Source of the DNA: Bacillota bacterium
Lineage (GTDB): Bacteria > Bacillota > DTU025 > MWDF01
Direction of reading: 5' to 3'
Length of the DNA stretch: 42,291 nt
Assembly: GCA_029565935.1 (NCBI GenBank)
Contig: JAKQNF010000027.1
Coordinates: 70,905 to 113,195 of the forward strand
The notes under the pieces are model-generated. The model did not search any database, had not been told where the DNA came from, and saw only the letters and a program-made list of their open reading frames with translations. Below, piece by piece: positions 25,815 to 34,612 of this stretch. The number at the start of each line of letters is the position of its first letter. The stretch's first letter is position 1. Both the position numbers and the translations under genes were made by a program.

Positions 25815-27053
25815 CTATTTTATCCCGGTCAGCTCCTTGGCGTTTTCCGAGAAGAGCATCTCTACGTCCCGCCCGATGTCCTCGGCGCTAACCTGCCAGC
25901 CGGTCTTGGCTAGGTCGGCATATTTATCGTAGAGCACCTCGGCAATTATGCCCTTGCTGTGCTTCCACTTGTAGATCAGCTGATCCAGGACCCTCGCGTC
26001 CGAATGCTGCGGTATGAAGCTTAGGCCGAGCAGCTCTACCCTCATCCTCGTGATCTCCTCGACCAGGCTCGGGTTGTTGAGGAACCACCAGCAGCCGAAC
26101 ACCGTAAGGTTGGGGAACTTCCTCGCGGTAACCGCCAGCTCGTGCTGGTTCTCCCTCGCGAGCATGGTCACCATGAACTTAACGGAAGGATTCTCCAAGC
26201 AGAGCTTCGCCACGGCCTCCACGGGCGAGCAGCCGACGCCGTCGCCGCCTAAGCCCATGACAGGGTTGATGAGCTTCTTGACCCCGATCATCAAGGCGAT
26301 AGGAAGGCCTCTCTCCTCGCAGCATGGCAGCACAACGTTCTTCAGCACCCTGTAGCCGATCGCGTCCTCGCTCCAGTCGAAGCCGGGCGGAAGGGAGGCA
26401 GCGAGATATACAGGCTCGATCCTGTTCGCGCAGTCCAAGAGGAATTTCCTCATGACGCAGTAATCCAGCCCGCCGGTATCCGTTACCGGCTTATAGCCGC
26501 GCTGCTCGAGCTTCTTGAACGTAGCCTGTGGGGAATTGAGCATGTCGTCTATCCTGAGCGCCGTCTTGAACCTGTTGTCGCTTATGAATTCTGGGCCCCA
26601 GTGCGGCTCCTCCTCCTCGTCGAAGGGGTTGTTGGTCATCACCAACGTGTCTACTCCCGATTTCTCCAAGACGAGGTCAACATGTTCGTCCAAGCTCAGC
26701 TCCGAGAAGTATTGCCTTATGCTCCCTAGCGATTCGCTCGTCGGGTCGAGCCCGTAGGAATTCAGGGTGGTGAGGATCCCCCTGCAGGCTTCACTCACGG
26801 GAGAGCGCCTTTCGAAGAGCACGTCCCAGATTATGTCCGCCTGTAAGTGCTTCGATAGGGAGAAGAACTTCTCCGGCCCGATCTCCCCGTACCTGAGAGT
26901 CTCGACCGTCAGGTAGTGGTATGTGAGCAGGTCGTCAACCCCCCGCAGAAGAAGCTTGTCGCAACAAGGCGGGTACAAGTGCGTGTGGACGTCTACGATT
27001 TTCGCTTTTTCTACTGCCTTCTGTACGGCTAGGCGCAGATCCGATGAATTCAT
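25815..27053 (-). CDS. Uronate-isomerase-like amidohydrolase-superfamily protein
   Basis: The 412-residue protein probably starts at the ATG at 27053, with GAGGG eight bases before; two upstream in-frame ATGs lack a ribosome site. It has the HxH metal motif VDVHTHLYPP (H23, H25), then GVDDLLTYHYL, as in uronate isomerase-related members of the amidohydrolase superfamily, and FIPQHSDAR near the C-terminus. Real uronate isomerases convert glucuronate or galacturonate to the keto sugars; this divergent, shorter protein may act on a different sugar acid or hydrolyse a ring. It is the first gene of the leftward isomerase-M24 operon and divergent from the HD-GYP gene. Confidence 0.75.
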   Translation of the reverse strand: MNSSDLRLAVQKAVEKAKIVDVHTHLYPPCCDKLLLRGVDDLLTYHYLTVETLRYGEIGPEKFFSLSKHLQADIIWDVLFERRSPVSEACRGILTTLNSYGLDPTSESLGSIRQYFSELSLDEHVDLVLEKSGVDTLVMTNNPFDEEEEPHWGPEFISDNRFKTALRIDDMLNSPQATFKKLEQRGYKPVTDTGGLDYCVMRKFLLDCANRIEPVYLAASLPPGFDWSEDAIGYRVLKNVVLPCCEERGLPIALMIGVKKLINPVMGLGGDGVGCSPVEAVAKLCLENPSVKFMVTMLARENQHELAVTARKFPNLTVFGCWWFLNNPSLVEEITRMRVELLGLSFIPQHSDARVLDQLIYKWKHSKGIIAEVLYDKYADLAKTGWQVSAEDIGRDVEMLFSENAKELTGIK

Positions 27054-27391
27054 CCTATCATCCCTCATCCGGTCGGCATGACCAATATTTTCCATCTTCG
27101 GTCTGTTTGGTGAAACTAGATTTGCCGTGTTAAACGTTTATCCAAGCGAAAATCTATCATCTTGTCCTCGGTCTGTCAAATATAGGCATCATAGCAGGCA
27201 CAATCATTGCCATATAAGCAGAGACCCTTAATAGGGCTTAATCTTCCGGCGGTAAAATGGTTCATTACGCTTAATGTTCTGATATATTATTAAAGAGTAG
27301 CTTATCAAACATTCTCACGGTCTTCCTGATTCCAGGATAAGGCCAAATCATAATCGGAGCGGATCTGCCCCGAACATCAGAGGTGGCATCG
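27054..27391. other. Divergent intergenic region with promoter and palindrome
   Basis: This 338-bp stretch separates the leftward isomerase-like gene and the rightward HD-GYP gene. It holds the promoter and palindrome described separately (27131-27179). No extra ORF is credible. Confidence 0.6.
27131..27179 (-). promoter_or_regulatory. Promoter with TAAACGTTTA operator (isomerase-M24 operon)
   Basis: On the minus strand -35 TTGACA (27174-27179) and -10 TAGATT (27151-27156) are 17 bases apart. A perfect 10-bp palindrome TAAACGTTTA (27131-27140) sits around the predicted start site, a position typical of repression. Its half-site recurs at the importer promoter. Confidence 0.55.
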
Positions 27392-28393
27392 ATGTCCTTC
27401 ATAGATACAGAGGACTTGTTGAACAACGCAATGCTGAACCTGCCGTTCGCGGTAACGATAATAGACCGGGACGGGACGATAGCCCTTATGAACAAGGCTG
27501 CCCGGGATGCCGTGGGCATCGGGAAGGAAGATTCTATCGGTAGGGATTATAACGAGGTGGGGTTCTTCACGGATGAGATCAGGCTCGGAAGGGCGATCGA
27601 GCACCTGAAGAAGGTGGATAAGTCCTTCAGAAGGTATTATCATGACAATGCCACCAACAAGATCTGGAGGATGACATTCGCGAGGATACTCGACAACAAA
27701 GGGCAGTATGCCGGCACCTTGCTGATGTCTATGGATATAACCAGCGAAAGGAAGAAGGAAGAGGAGCTTGTAAGGAAGATCTCCTCTTTGAAGGAGCAGA
27801 ACGGCAAGCTTACGAGCATGCTAGACGAGCTCTTCTTCGGCTCACTGGGAAGCTTGGTGCAGCTGGTGGAGGCCAAGCACAAGTATACGGTCGGCCATTC
27901 CGTGAGGGTGTCGAATACGGTCTACATGCTCACGGAACATGCCATGGGCATATCCAGCCAGCAGGCCGACATAGTGATAGCGGCGAAGCTTCACGATATC
28001 GGCAAGGTCGCGATAAAGGATGACGTGCTGAACAAACCCGCCAAGCTTACGGATAGGGAATATGAACACATCAAGAGCCATCCCGGAGTGGGTGCCAAGA
28101 TAGTGGCCAACATCCCGCGGATGAAGGATATAGCCAAGAACATCAGACACCATCACGAGAAATTCGACGGGACCGGATATCCAAGTAAGCTGGAGGCGGA
28201 CGGCATCCCCCTAGGGTCGAGGATCATCGCTATTGCGGACACGTATGACGCGCTGACCAGCGACCGCCCTTACAGGGAAGCGCTTAGTACGAGAGATGCC
28301 GTTCGGATAATCGAAGATGAGGCCGGCACGCAGCTTGACCCTTACTGGACGAAGGAGTTCGTCGGCATGGTGGACAAGGGTATAATTCTTTAA
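27392..28393 (+). CDS. PAS-HD-GYP protein, probable cyclic-di-GMP phosphodiesterase
   Basis: The 333-residue protein starts at ATG 27392, eight bases behind AGAGG; the GTG at 27383 overlaps that site. An N-terminal PAS-like domain (about 8-118) has PFAVTIIDRDGTIALMNKAA. A coiled linker (118-148) joins it to an HD-GYP domain (about 150-333) with HDIGK (H201, D202), SHPGVGAKI, HHEKFDGTGYP (254-264) and IAIADTYDALTSDRPYR. The canonical GYP triad is present, and such proteins hydrolyse cyclic-di-GMP. It lacks a membrane segment, so it should sense a cytoplasmic or diffusible ligand through PAS. It stands alone, with a terminator at 28479-28504. Confidence 0.93.
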   Translation: MSFIDTEDLLNNAMLNLPFAVTIIDRDGTIALMNKAARDAVGIGKEDSIGRDYNEVGFFTDEIRLGRAIEHLKKVDKSFRRYYHDNATNKIWRMTFARILDNKGQYAGTLLMSMDITSERKKEEELVRKISSLKEQNGKLTSMLDELFFGSLGSLVQLVEAKHKYTVGHSVRVSNTVYMLTEHAMGISSQQADIVIAAKLHDIGKVAIKDDVLNKPAKLTDREYEHIKSHPGVGAKIVANIPRMKDIAKNIRHHHEKFDGTGYPSKLEADGIPLGSRIIAIADTYDALTSDRPYREALSTRDAVRIIEDEAGTQLDPYWTKEFVGMVDKGIIL

Positions 28394-28478
28394 CCGCGGG
28401 ATCCTATCCGTCGTCATCGTCCTCTCGTGGATTAAGCCGAAGCTGGTTAATCCATACTGAATCGACATAAAATACAGA

Positions 28479-28504
28479 GCCCTCCTGGAAACGACCGGGA
28501 GGGC
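28479..28504. terminator. Bidirectional terminator
   Basis: GCCCTCC (28479-28485) pairs with GGAGGGC (28498-28504); rightward it is followed by CTTTG, leftward by TCTGTATTTT. It separates the HD-GYP gene (+) and the lipoprotein gene (-). Confidence 0.75.
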
Positions 28505-28528
28505 CTTTGTGTTTAGGTTCTGTTCTTT

Positions 28529-29179
28529 TTACAATACGGGGCCGTCGGTGACATCCCCGCTATATTTCACCTCTATGTTCTTGATCGTTATGTCTCCGCC
28601 GTTCTCGCCGGTGAATATGGTGACATAGTTGCTAAGGCCTGCGAAATGTTCCAGTGTAATCGTCCTGAGCTTGGTCCCGTTCATGAACATGGTGAACTGG
28701 TTTCCGGTCTTGACCATTTTGAGCGTATTGCTACCGTCATACCTGATGCCGGGGACTTGCTCATATCTCTCGTAGTCTATATAACCGGTCAGATCGCTGT
28801 AGTCCTCGATTTCCCAACCTTCGGACTCAGGATCCCCCAGGCACCAGAAATCCGCGTAAAGATAATTTTCGCCATCCCATAGGATATCGTCTTCGATTCC
28901 AACCTCCAGCCTCGCATTGTTATCGACGTCCACACTGAGCAGGAAATCGACGATTACCGTCATATCTCCGCTGAATGAGATAGGCGTAGTGATGTTGACA
29001 TGGCTCATGCTCAAGCCGTCAACGGTGAACTCGTATGCTCCGTAATTCTCTACATACCAGTCATTGATATCCGCTTCAGGATCAGAAAAATCGTACGACC
29101 AGGTCTTGCTGAGACAGCCGGAAAGAAGAGCAGCGATCAGTACAACGGCTGCCATTGCGATAATGCGGGCCTTTTTCAT
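28529..29179 (-). CDS. Lineage-specific lipoprotein, family copy 2
   Basis: The 216-residue protein has signal LLSGC with Cys at residue 22. The mature start is LSKTWSYDFSDPEADINDWYVENY. It has the family mid-region ISFSGDMTVIVDFLLSVD and the signature VPGIRYDGSN...KTGNQFTMFMNG. The end is IKNIEVKYSGD. ATG 29179 follows AAGGAGG. An acidic, Asp/Glu/Tyr-rich composition fits an extracellular carbohydrate- or protein-binding domain. It stands alone between a terminator and a 350-bp intergenic gap. Confidence 0.85.
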   Translation of the reverse strand: MKKARIIAMAAVVLIAALLSGCLSKTWSYDFSDPEADINDWYVENYGAYEFTVDGLSMSHVNITTPISFSGDMTVIVDFLLSVDVDNNARLEVGIEDDILWDGENYLYADFWCLGDPESEGWEIEDYSDLTGYIDYERYEQVPGIRYDGSNTLKMVKTGNQFTMFMNGTKLRTITLEHFAGLSNYVTIFTGENGGDITIKNIEVKYSGDVTDGPVL

Positions 29180-29527
29180 GATATACCTCCTTATATTTGA
29201 TATAAGTAAGAACTTCTTCGGTTCCTGCTCAAACCCTTCTTCCCCGACAAATTATCTGCTTGGATGGCCTAACTACTAATTAATACGACTATTTGGCTTG
29301 TTATCTACCGTACTACCGGCTGAAGGCTTTTTCCGTATGACCCGTCTAGACGGCATTTTGTACGGATTACACTTTACACCAAGCACAGTACACCTAGATG
29401 GAATAGTGTTCGGCATCGTCATATAGTGATGGGGCAATTTGTCACTGTTATGGAATAGTAATATACTCAAATTAAATAGGCGGTCATCCACATGCGAATG
29501 GCCCGGATATGGATAAAAGGTATGAAC
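29180..29527. other. Intergenic region, no supported gene
   Basis: This region is AT-rich. It contains one perfect 12-bp palindrome CCGTCTAGACGG (29342-29353). A 71-codon minus frame (29276-29491) has no ribosome site or recognisable sequence and is not called. Confidence 0.5.
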
Positions 29528-29776
29528 ATGAAGGAAACGAATGCGGCGAATCCATCACAACTGCGCGGTGTGAAGCAATACCTTCGCTATAACTATTGGT
29601 CTTTATCCCCAAGGCCCTTGCGTGAGCGCAAATCAAGGCGGAATATCCTCAGTTCGCTGCGTGAGCGCATATCCGTAACGCCGCCTTTGGCCGCGTGGTT
29701 TGAAGCTTTTATGCGCATCGGTCGCAGAGGAGTTTCCGAATCACGTACTTCACAGAAGCACGCCATAAAACGCTGA
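29528..29776 (+). CDS. Small basic hypothetical protein with LRER repeat
   Basis: The proposed 82-residue product begins MKETNAANPSQLRG at ATG 29528, eight bases after AAAAGG; earlier in-frame ATGs at 29492 and 29522 are possible. It is rich in Arg/Lys and Ser. Two copies of TGCGTGAGCGCA (29619-29630 and 29658-29669) are 39 bases (13 codons) apart and encode repeated LRER. A hairpin with GCCATGG arms (29783-29789/29795-29801) follows seven bases after the stop. No family was recognised. The codon bias is weak evidence, so this could be a chance frame. Confidence 0.35.
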   Translation: MKETNAANPSQLRGVKQYLRYNYWSLSPRPLRERKSRRNILSSLRERISVTPPLAAWFEAFMRIGRRGVSESRTSQKHAIKR

Positions 29777-29932
29777 GAGCTCGCCATGGAGGGCCCATGG
29801 CTTGAGATCTGCGATGTTCGTTGTTTGTCTTAACGGAATCATCTGGCATCTACGATATATGGTGCCGATGCTTAGAATAAGGCTTCCGTTATAGACGCAT
29901 GCCCTCTGTAAACATTCGGCTAGGATGCGCCT

Positions 29933-30346
29933 TTAATTTTTCTTGGCTCGTTTCTTCGCAGCTGTGATGTACTTTTTCTCCCATTCCCCTATCGATTCCT
30001 TATCGAGCTTCGAAAGGGTAGAAAAAACGTTGAAGACGACCTTGCCACCCTGATTTCGAGTATCGATCCCCTCTTCAAGCGATACGAGCTCCACACCCTT
30101 TTCCATGAGTACGCCGACGATCAGCAATAAGTCCCTCGTACTTCCTCCGAGGTCCAGCAAAGTCCTTATATGGAGGACGTCGCCATTCGTGAGCGCCGAT
30201 AGCATCCTGCTTAGCTCTGGCCGCCTTATGTCATTAGGACGCACCTCGTCCTCGTATACCACCTGACATGCATCTTTCAACCTGATTTCTTCTTTTCGGA
30301 CTTCCTGTCTATCTGTTTCGTGCCGCAAATATCCTATGTCGGCCAT
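29933..30346 (-). CDS. Catalytically dead serine-resolvase-like protein
   Basis: The preferred 137-residue product starts MADIGYLRHETDRQ at ATG 30346, behind a G-rich ribosome site; the frame continues open upstream to 30574. It aligns with the resolvase N-terminal domain throughout. The catalytic Ser of GYARVST is Glu here (E10 in GYLRHET), and the conserved Arg pair of LDRLGR is D65 and G68. R8 and R42 remain. There is no C-terminal HTH, unlike gamma-delta or Hin. It should not recombine DNA; a structural or regulatory role, or decay of an old element, are the alternatives. It lies alone upstream of an MFS gene in the opposite direction. Confidence 0.75.
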   Translation of the reverse strand: MADIGYLRHETDRQEVRKEEIRLKDACQVVYEDEVRPNDIRRPELSRMLSALTNGDVLHIRTLLDLGGSTRDLLLIVGVLMEKGVELVSLEEGIDTRNQGGKVVFNVFSTLSKLDKESIGEWEKKYITAAKKRAKKN

Positions 30347-30728
30347 ACGGATCCCCCCATGAAAATCGTTTCGCCAGCTTGCATGCTCCTTGTTTCCCAT
30401 GTGTCTGCCCAGCCAGGGTCTGGCGACTGTCGGTATGCGCGTAGGACATAGACCATTTTCTCGCTCCATCATCGTTCTGGAGCAATCCTCCCATGAACCG
30501 TACCCATAATATGCCCAGGTATTCGCCAAAATGCCATCTTTACCTTTCAGTATATCCTTTGCCCATCCAAGCATCCGCTACTTCGACCATTGCCCAGGTA
30601 GTAAAATATCGGTGTATGTTCATATAAATATGCACGGCGGGCGCTCTTAGAAAGGCCCCTGCCTTGATGGGGCTCTGGAATATTAGTGTGGCTAAGAAAA
30701 CGGGCAGCCGCAGACGAGGAACGATTAT
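30347..30728. other. Intergenic region with open frame and short hairpin
   Basis: The frame upstream of the resolvase-like start stays open for 76 codons (to 30574) but has no similarity that I recognise and no clear ribosome site. A short stem GCCCC/GGGGC (30655-30659/30669-30673) lies nearer the MFS gene. Confidence 0.4.
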
Positions 30729-31937
30729 ATGCGAACAACAGACGGACAGGATAAGATTGCAGGCATCGAAAAGAACGTCTTCTTCGCCGGCCTTACGAGC
30801 TTCCTTACGGATACCACCAGCAAGATGATCTATTCCATCATGCCTTTGTTCCTTATGACGCTGGGGGCATCTAAGACGGAGATATCCCTCATCGAGGGCA
30901 TCGCCGATAGTACGGCTTCGATATTGAAGGGTCTATCCGGCTGGTGGAGCGACAAAACCGGGCGCAACAAGCCTTTTATGATTATCGGATACGCGTTCAC
31001 AGTCCTGCTATCACCCCTGTTCGCATTCGTCGTCAATCCAGTGCAGGTGCTGGTGATAAGATTCAGTGAAAGAGTGGGCAAAGGGATCCGCACTGCTCCA
31101 AGGGACAGCCTGGTTGCGGCCTCTTCCGAGTGCGGGACCAGGGGCAGGAGCTTCGGCTTCCACAAGGCGATGGACAACAGCGGGGCCATATTGGGACCGT
31201 TGCTGGCGTTCGCCGTGCTCTCGCTTTTCCCCGGTCAATATAGGAAGGCCTTCTTGATATCCGGCTTACCTGCACTGCTGGGCATACTCTCTTTAATTAT
31301 CTTCGTCAAGGAGAGGAAGACGGAGAAGGGTAAACTTCCCGGAAGGCTCTCCTTCAAGGATTTCCCGGCGAGATACTACGCCTTCCTGGCGATAGTCTTC
31401 GTATTCACTCTTGGCAACTCGACTGATGCCCTGCTTCTGGTAAAAGCGGCGGATTCTGGGATCGATCCTGCTTTCATCCCCATGATGTACCTTATCTACA
31501 ACTCGGTATCCGTGCTATTCTCCATCCCCGCGGGCATGCTTTCGGACAGGATAGGCAGGGAAAGAGTCATCATATTCGGCTATCTGCTCTACTCACTCAT
31601 ATACCTCGGCTTCGGAAGGGCTAACAGTAGTAGTGCCATAATAGCCCTTTTTGCTATGTACGGCCTTTACAGCGCCACCACCGACGGCATCCAGAAAGCA
31701 CTGGTCACGGATATCGTAGATTCAAAGCTAAAGGGCACCGGCCTTGGCATCTACAACTTCCTCGTGGGCATAACCCTGCTGCCGGCCAGCATCATCGCGG
31801 GCCTGCTATATGACCATGTCGACAACAGGGCGCCGTTCTATTTCGGCTCCGCTTTAGCGCTGTTGGCCGCGATACTTCTTCTTTTCTATAACAAATACGG
31901 CAAGCATGGAAACAGTCATGCCAAACATCCCGCTTGA
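30729..31937 (+). CDS. MFS transporter
   Basis: The 402-residue protein has twelve probable TM segments and MFS signatures: LSGWWSDKTGRNKPFMIIGY (loop 2-3 motif), GKGIRTAPRDSLVA with RTAPRD, and the second-half repeat GMLSDRIGRERVIIFGYLLY. The RTAPRD segment and MTLGASKTEISLIEGIADSTASIL recall a prokaryotic MFS group of unknown substrate, commonly annotated as drug or metal efflux. GAGGAA precedes the ATG. It ends at a convergent hairpin. Confidence 0.9.
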   Translation: MRTTDGQDKIAGIEKNVFFAGLTSFLTDTTSKMIYSIMPLFLMTLGASKTEISLIEGIADSTASILKGLSGWWSDKTGRNKPFMIIGYAFTVLLSPLFAFVVNPVQVLVIRFSERVGKGIRTAPRDSLVAASSECGTRGRSFGFHKAMDNSGAILGPLLAFAVLSLFPGQYRKAFLISGLPALLGILSLIIFVKERKTEKGKLPGRLSFKDFPARYYAFLAIVFVFTLGNSTDALLLVKAADSGIDPAFIPMMYLIYNSVSVLFSIPAGMLSDRIGRERVIIFGYLLYSLIYLGFGRANSSSAIIALFAMYGLYSATTDGIQKALVTDIVDSKLKGTGLGIYNFLVGITLLPASIIAGLLYDHVDNRAPFYFGSALALLAAILLLFYNKYGKHGNSHAKHPA

Positions 31938-32032
31938 CGGGACGAGCCGACTACCTGTCTGGATGGTGCCGTCACTAATAGATTACTACGTAGAGCAGGA
32001 CCTGCCATTTTTACCGCAAGACGCAAACAAAG

Positions 32033-32056
32033 AGCAGGCGGTAGATCCCGCCTGCT
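32033..32056 (-). terminator. Terminator between MFS and glycosyltransferase genes
   Basis: AGCAGGCGG (32033-32041) pairs perfectly with CCGCCTGCT (32048-32056); leftward it is followed by CTTTGTTTG. It lies between two convergent stops. Confidence 0.75.
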
Positions 32057-32127
32057 AAAGCACATCCCGCCGATTATCGGATCCGAGTAGTAGTCCTGAC
32101 CGAACATACATCTAGCTTAACCGGTGG

Positions 32128-32769
32128 TTACCTCGCGCTGAAGGCCCACCTGAAGAACTGCCTTATGACCTCACTGTACATCGTCATCCTGTGGGACATC
32201 CCCTTTATGACGCCGAACTTCTCTTCCTTCGTCACCTGGGTGATGTTATCCAGCCTGATTTTTACGACCCTTGCGGCCTTCTCCTTCGATATCTGCGTCA
32301 TCATGGTCTCCAGGCCGTACCTCGTGTCCTTCAGTTCCTCAGGGTCGAAAAGGTCCCTTTTGAAAGCCCTCTGTCCGGTGAAAGGCTGGAAAGCCGCATT
32401 AGAGACGAATGTCTTGAACCTTCCCCCGTGGAAGATCCCTATCGTCATGTCGGCAACACCCTTCTTTACGGGTTCGAGGAGGTCTTTCACGTGCTTCTCA
32501 GTGAGTCCCACCAGGTCCGCGTCTATAAGCAGCACTACATCGCCGCTCGTCTCCTCGATGCCCTTTGCGACTGCGCCGCCTTTGCCTACGTTCTCCGGCA
32601 ACGATATGACCCTAACTCCGGTCCGCATCGCAGCTTCGGCCGTATTGTCTTTGGACCCGTCGTCGACGACGAGCACTTCATCCACACCATGGCATCTCTT
32701 AAGGACACGGGTAACGTCAGCCACCCTCGGTCCTTCGTTGAACGCCGCTACTATTGCCGTTGTTTTCAT
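32128..32769 (-). CDS. Family 2 glycosyltransferase
   Basis: The 213-residue cytoplasmic enzyme has the GT-A pattern: IVAAFNEGPRVADV, VVDDGSKDNTAEAA (DDG), NVGKGGAVAKGIEE and the metal-binding DADLVGL. The length and lack of a TM anchor suggest a soluble dolichol-phosphate-mannose-synthase-like or glucosyl-phosphoglycerate-type enzyme. The start is ATG 32769 with GAGG seven bases upstream; the GTG at 32775 is too close to it. It is monocistronic here, and donor and acceptor are unknown. Confidence 0.9.
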   Translation of the reverse strand: MKTTAIVAAFNEGPRVADVTRVLKRCHGVDEVLVVDDGSKDNTAEAAMRTGVRVISLPENVGKGGAVAKGIEETSGDVVLLIDADLVGLTEKHVKDLLEPVKKGVADMTIGIFHGGRFKTFVSNAAFQPFTGQRAFKRDLFDPEELKDTRYGLETMMTQISKEKAARVVKIRLDNITQVTKEEKFGVIKGMSHRMTMYSEVIRQFFRWAFSAR

Positions 32770-32948
32770 CGTCACACCTCATAGCCTGCGCGGCCGGATC
32801 TTGGCGACGGGCTCCGTTACAGTTGCTGTGCCAATTTGATTCTACACCACTGACCTTCTCTTTATACGACATTTCGAAGCCGAATGCATTACCCTTAAAG
32901 TGATGAACCTAAAAATGAGTCCTTGCATGCAAGCCACTCCACATGGCA

Positions 32949-33320
32949 TTACGTGCTGGATCCCCGAAGCCTCTTCAGCCTTTCCAGGGCTCTTTCGTAA
33001 CCTTCGTCGCCCTTTGCCCATTCTTCAAGCCTGCCGCACGGGAATTCCGAACATTGGCTGCAGTTCTTGAGCCTTCTCGTATCTACGCAGCAGATGAGAA
33101 TCCAGCAATCTGGCGACCAATGCGATGCCCTGTCTCCAAGACAGCCGCAGCAATACATCTTCCTTTCGAGCACTTCTGCAAGCCCCTCGTGGGCTGCTAG
33201 AAGCTTGCGCTCCTTAAGCCAGATTACCAACTCTTCGGCCGCCTTCGGATCCTCCGGGGCCCGCCTTATCGTGCATCCTTGGCAATCGAGCCCGCAGGCC
33301 GCCATCATGTCTTCTTCCAA
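32949..33320 (-). CDS. DUF3795 cysteine-rich protein
   Basis: The 123-residue protein starts with TTG (33318-33320) behind GAGGAGGG. It has the DUF3795 Cys pattern: CGLDCQGC at about 9-16, CCGC near 57-60, then C-x4-CC, NCSQC and FPC. Nine or more cysteines suggest zinc or iron-sulfur binding. The function of the family is unknown. It is a single gene in the opposite direction to GrpB. Confidence 0.88.
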   Translation of the reverse strand: MEEDMMAACGLDCQGCTIRRAPEDPKAAEELVIWLKERKLLAAHEGLAEVLERKMYCCGCLGDRASHWSPDCWILICCVDTRRLKNCSQCSEFPCGRLEEWAKGDEGYERALERLKRLRGSST

Positions 33321-33447
33321 TGACTACCCTCCTCGATAAGACAGGTTACGTAAATTATCCTAAAGGGCAATCTGGTGGACGATCCGTCAATAGGTCCCCG
33401 ATACCCCCACCCGGACAGGTCTCCGATAGGCCGCAAGCCTGCGGCGA

Positions 33448-33630
33448 TCAGACCTTCATGTACTTGAGCAGCTCATATACCAGGAATACCGGCCATACTA
33501 TCGCCTTAAGGAAGCCAAGCACCCCGGCCCAGAAACCTGCCGCCTGCGATATGAAATATATCGCTGCCCCTATCAAGCCCAGTCCGTATACGGCGTTGGC
33601 CGCACCTCCTGAACGCATTTCCCTAGCCAT
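33448..33630 (-). CDS. Small two-helix membrane protein
   Basis: The 60-residue protein starts MAREMRSGGA (ATG 33630, GGGAG nine bases upstream; a GTG at 33654 would add eight residues). Two hydrophobic helices (about 12-33 and 36-55) contain AAIYFISQAAGFWAGVLGF and IVWPVFLVYELL. It ends YMKV. No family was recognised, but the pattern of a short loop between two helices is common in small bacterial membrane proteins. Confidence 0.7.
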   Translation of the reverse strand: MAREMRSGGAANAVYGLGLIGAAIYFISQAAGFWAGVLGFLKAIVWPVFLVYELLKYMKV

Positions 33631-33911
33631 GCTCAAAATCTCCCTTCTGAACACCTTATCCTGCGTAAAATCAGTTGTTTTATATATAGTTTCTAGCGAT
33701 TAGGCGCATACCCTTCAAATCGTCGTGCTTCCCGTCTTAAATATTCCGTCGGGAGGTGTATGCCGGCCGTCGATAGAATACCGAATTCAGAACAATGAAA
33801 CCGTTCTCCGTTTACGGTTGCTTGACTACTGCATATCCTAATATCGGGGCATCCGGGATTTGGATGTATGTGGTCTTTGCTCATAGTTCATTTAAGGATG
33901 GAGGGGCCGGC

Positions 33912-34430
33912 TTGAAGACAAAGGAGGTCATCGTCGAGGAGTACAGCTCCGATTGGGAGGCAGAATTCCGCAGGATCGAAGCTTCCCTGAACAGCAAGCT
34001 GTGTGGTAAGGTCCTGGCGATAGAGCATGTGGGCAGCACATCGGTCCGTGGCCTTGCCGCCAAGCCGATAATCGACATAGACGTGGTAATCGAGGACTCG
34101 TCGTACTTCGACGATGTGAGGTCGTCGCTCGAGCTGCTAGGTTACAGATATGAGGGCGATCTTGGAATCTCGGACAGGGAAAGCTTTAAGTATGAAGGTG
34201 AAGCGACTTTCATGCAGCATTACCTGTATGTGTGCGCACAAGATTCATCCGAGCTCAAGCGGCACTTAACGTTCAGGGAGCACCTAAGGGAGGACAAAGA
34301 CGACAGGGAGGCCTACGGTAGTATAAAGAAGCTGGCAGCAAGGCTCTATCCTAGGAACATAGATGCATACATCGAGACAAAGGCCCCCATCATAAAGGAG
34401 ATCTACAGGAAGCTAGGTCTGTTGGACTGA
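33912..34430 (+). CDS. GrpB/UPF0157 family protein (nucleotidyltransferase fold)
   Basis: The 172-residue protein begins with TTG at 33912 behind GGAGGGG. It shows the GrpB pattern: YSSDWEAEFRRIEASL, IEHVGSTSVRGLAAKPIIDIDVVIED, and HLTFREHLREDKDDREAYGSIKKLAARLY. The fold is that of nucleotidyltransferases, with the GS...DIDVV motif. The reported longer frame from 33795 has no supporting ribosome site. It is the first of two rightward small genes, 183 bp from the ATL-like gene. Confidence 0.9.
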   Translation: MKTKEVIVEEYSSDWEAEFRRIEASLNSKLCGKVLAIEHVGSTSVRGLAAKPIIDIDVVIEDSSYFDDVRSSLELLGYRYEGDLGISDRESFKYEGEATFMQHYLYVCAQDSSELKRHLTFREHLREDKDDREAYGSIKKLAARLYPRNIDAYIETKAPIIKEIYRKLGLLD

Positions 34431-34612
34431 GATTAGGATATCCGGATCTTGATCAAATGCCCTGAAACAGTCAGAACCGCGGATTGTTTAGCAGGTCCAT
34501 CATCTTGCTTGGCCAAACAGCGCACCATTAGTCTAGTTGATCCATGGCGCAGGAATAACCGGTCCAGCTTGTTAGACCACGGCACATGGCGTTCATGGAG
34601 GTGTAAGGACAC

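Noticed and set aside
29276-29491. 71-codon minus frame upstream of lipoprotein 2
   Set aside because: It has no ribosome site, no family and a chance-like composition.
30347-30574. N-terminal extension of the resolvase-like protein
   Set aside because: The added 76 residues do not resemble a resolvase and the ATG at 30346 aligns exactly with the family start.
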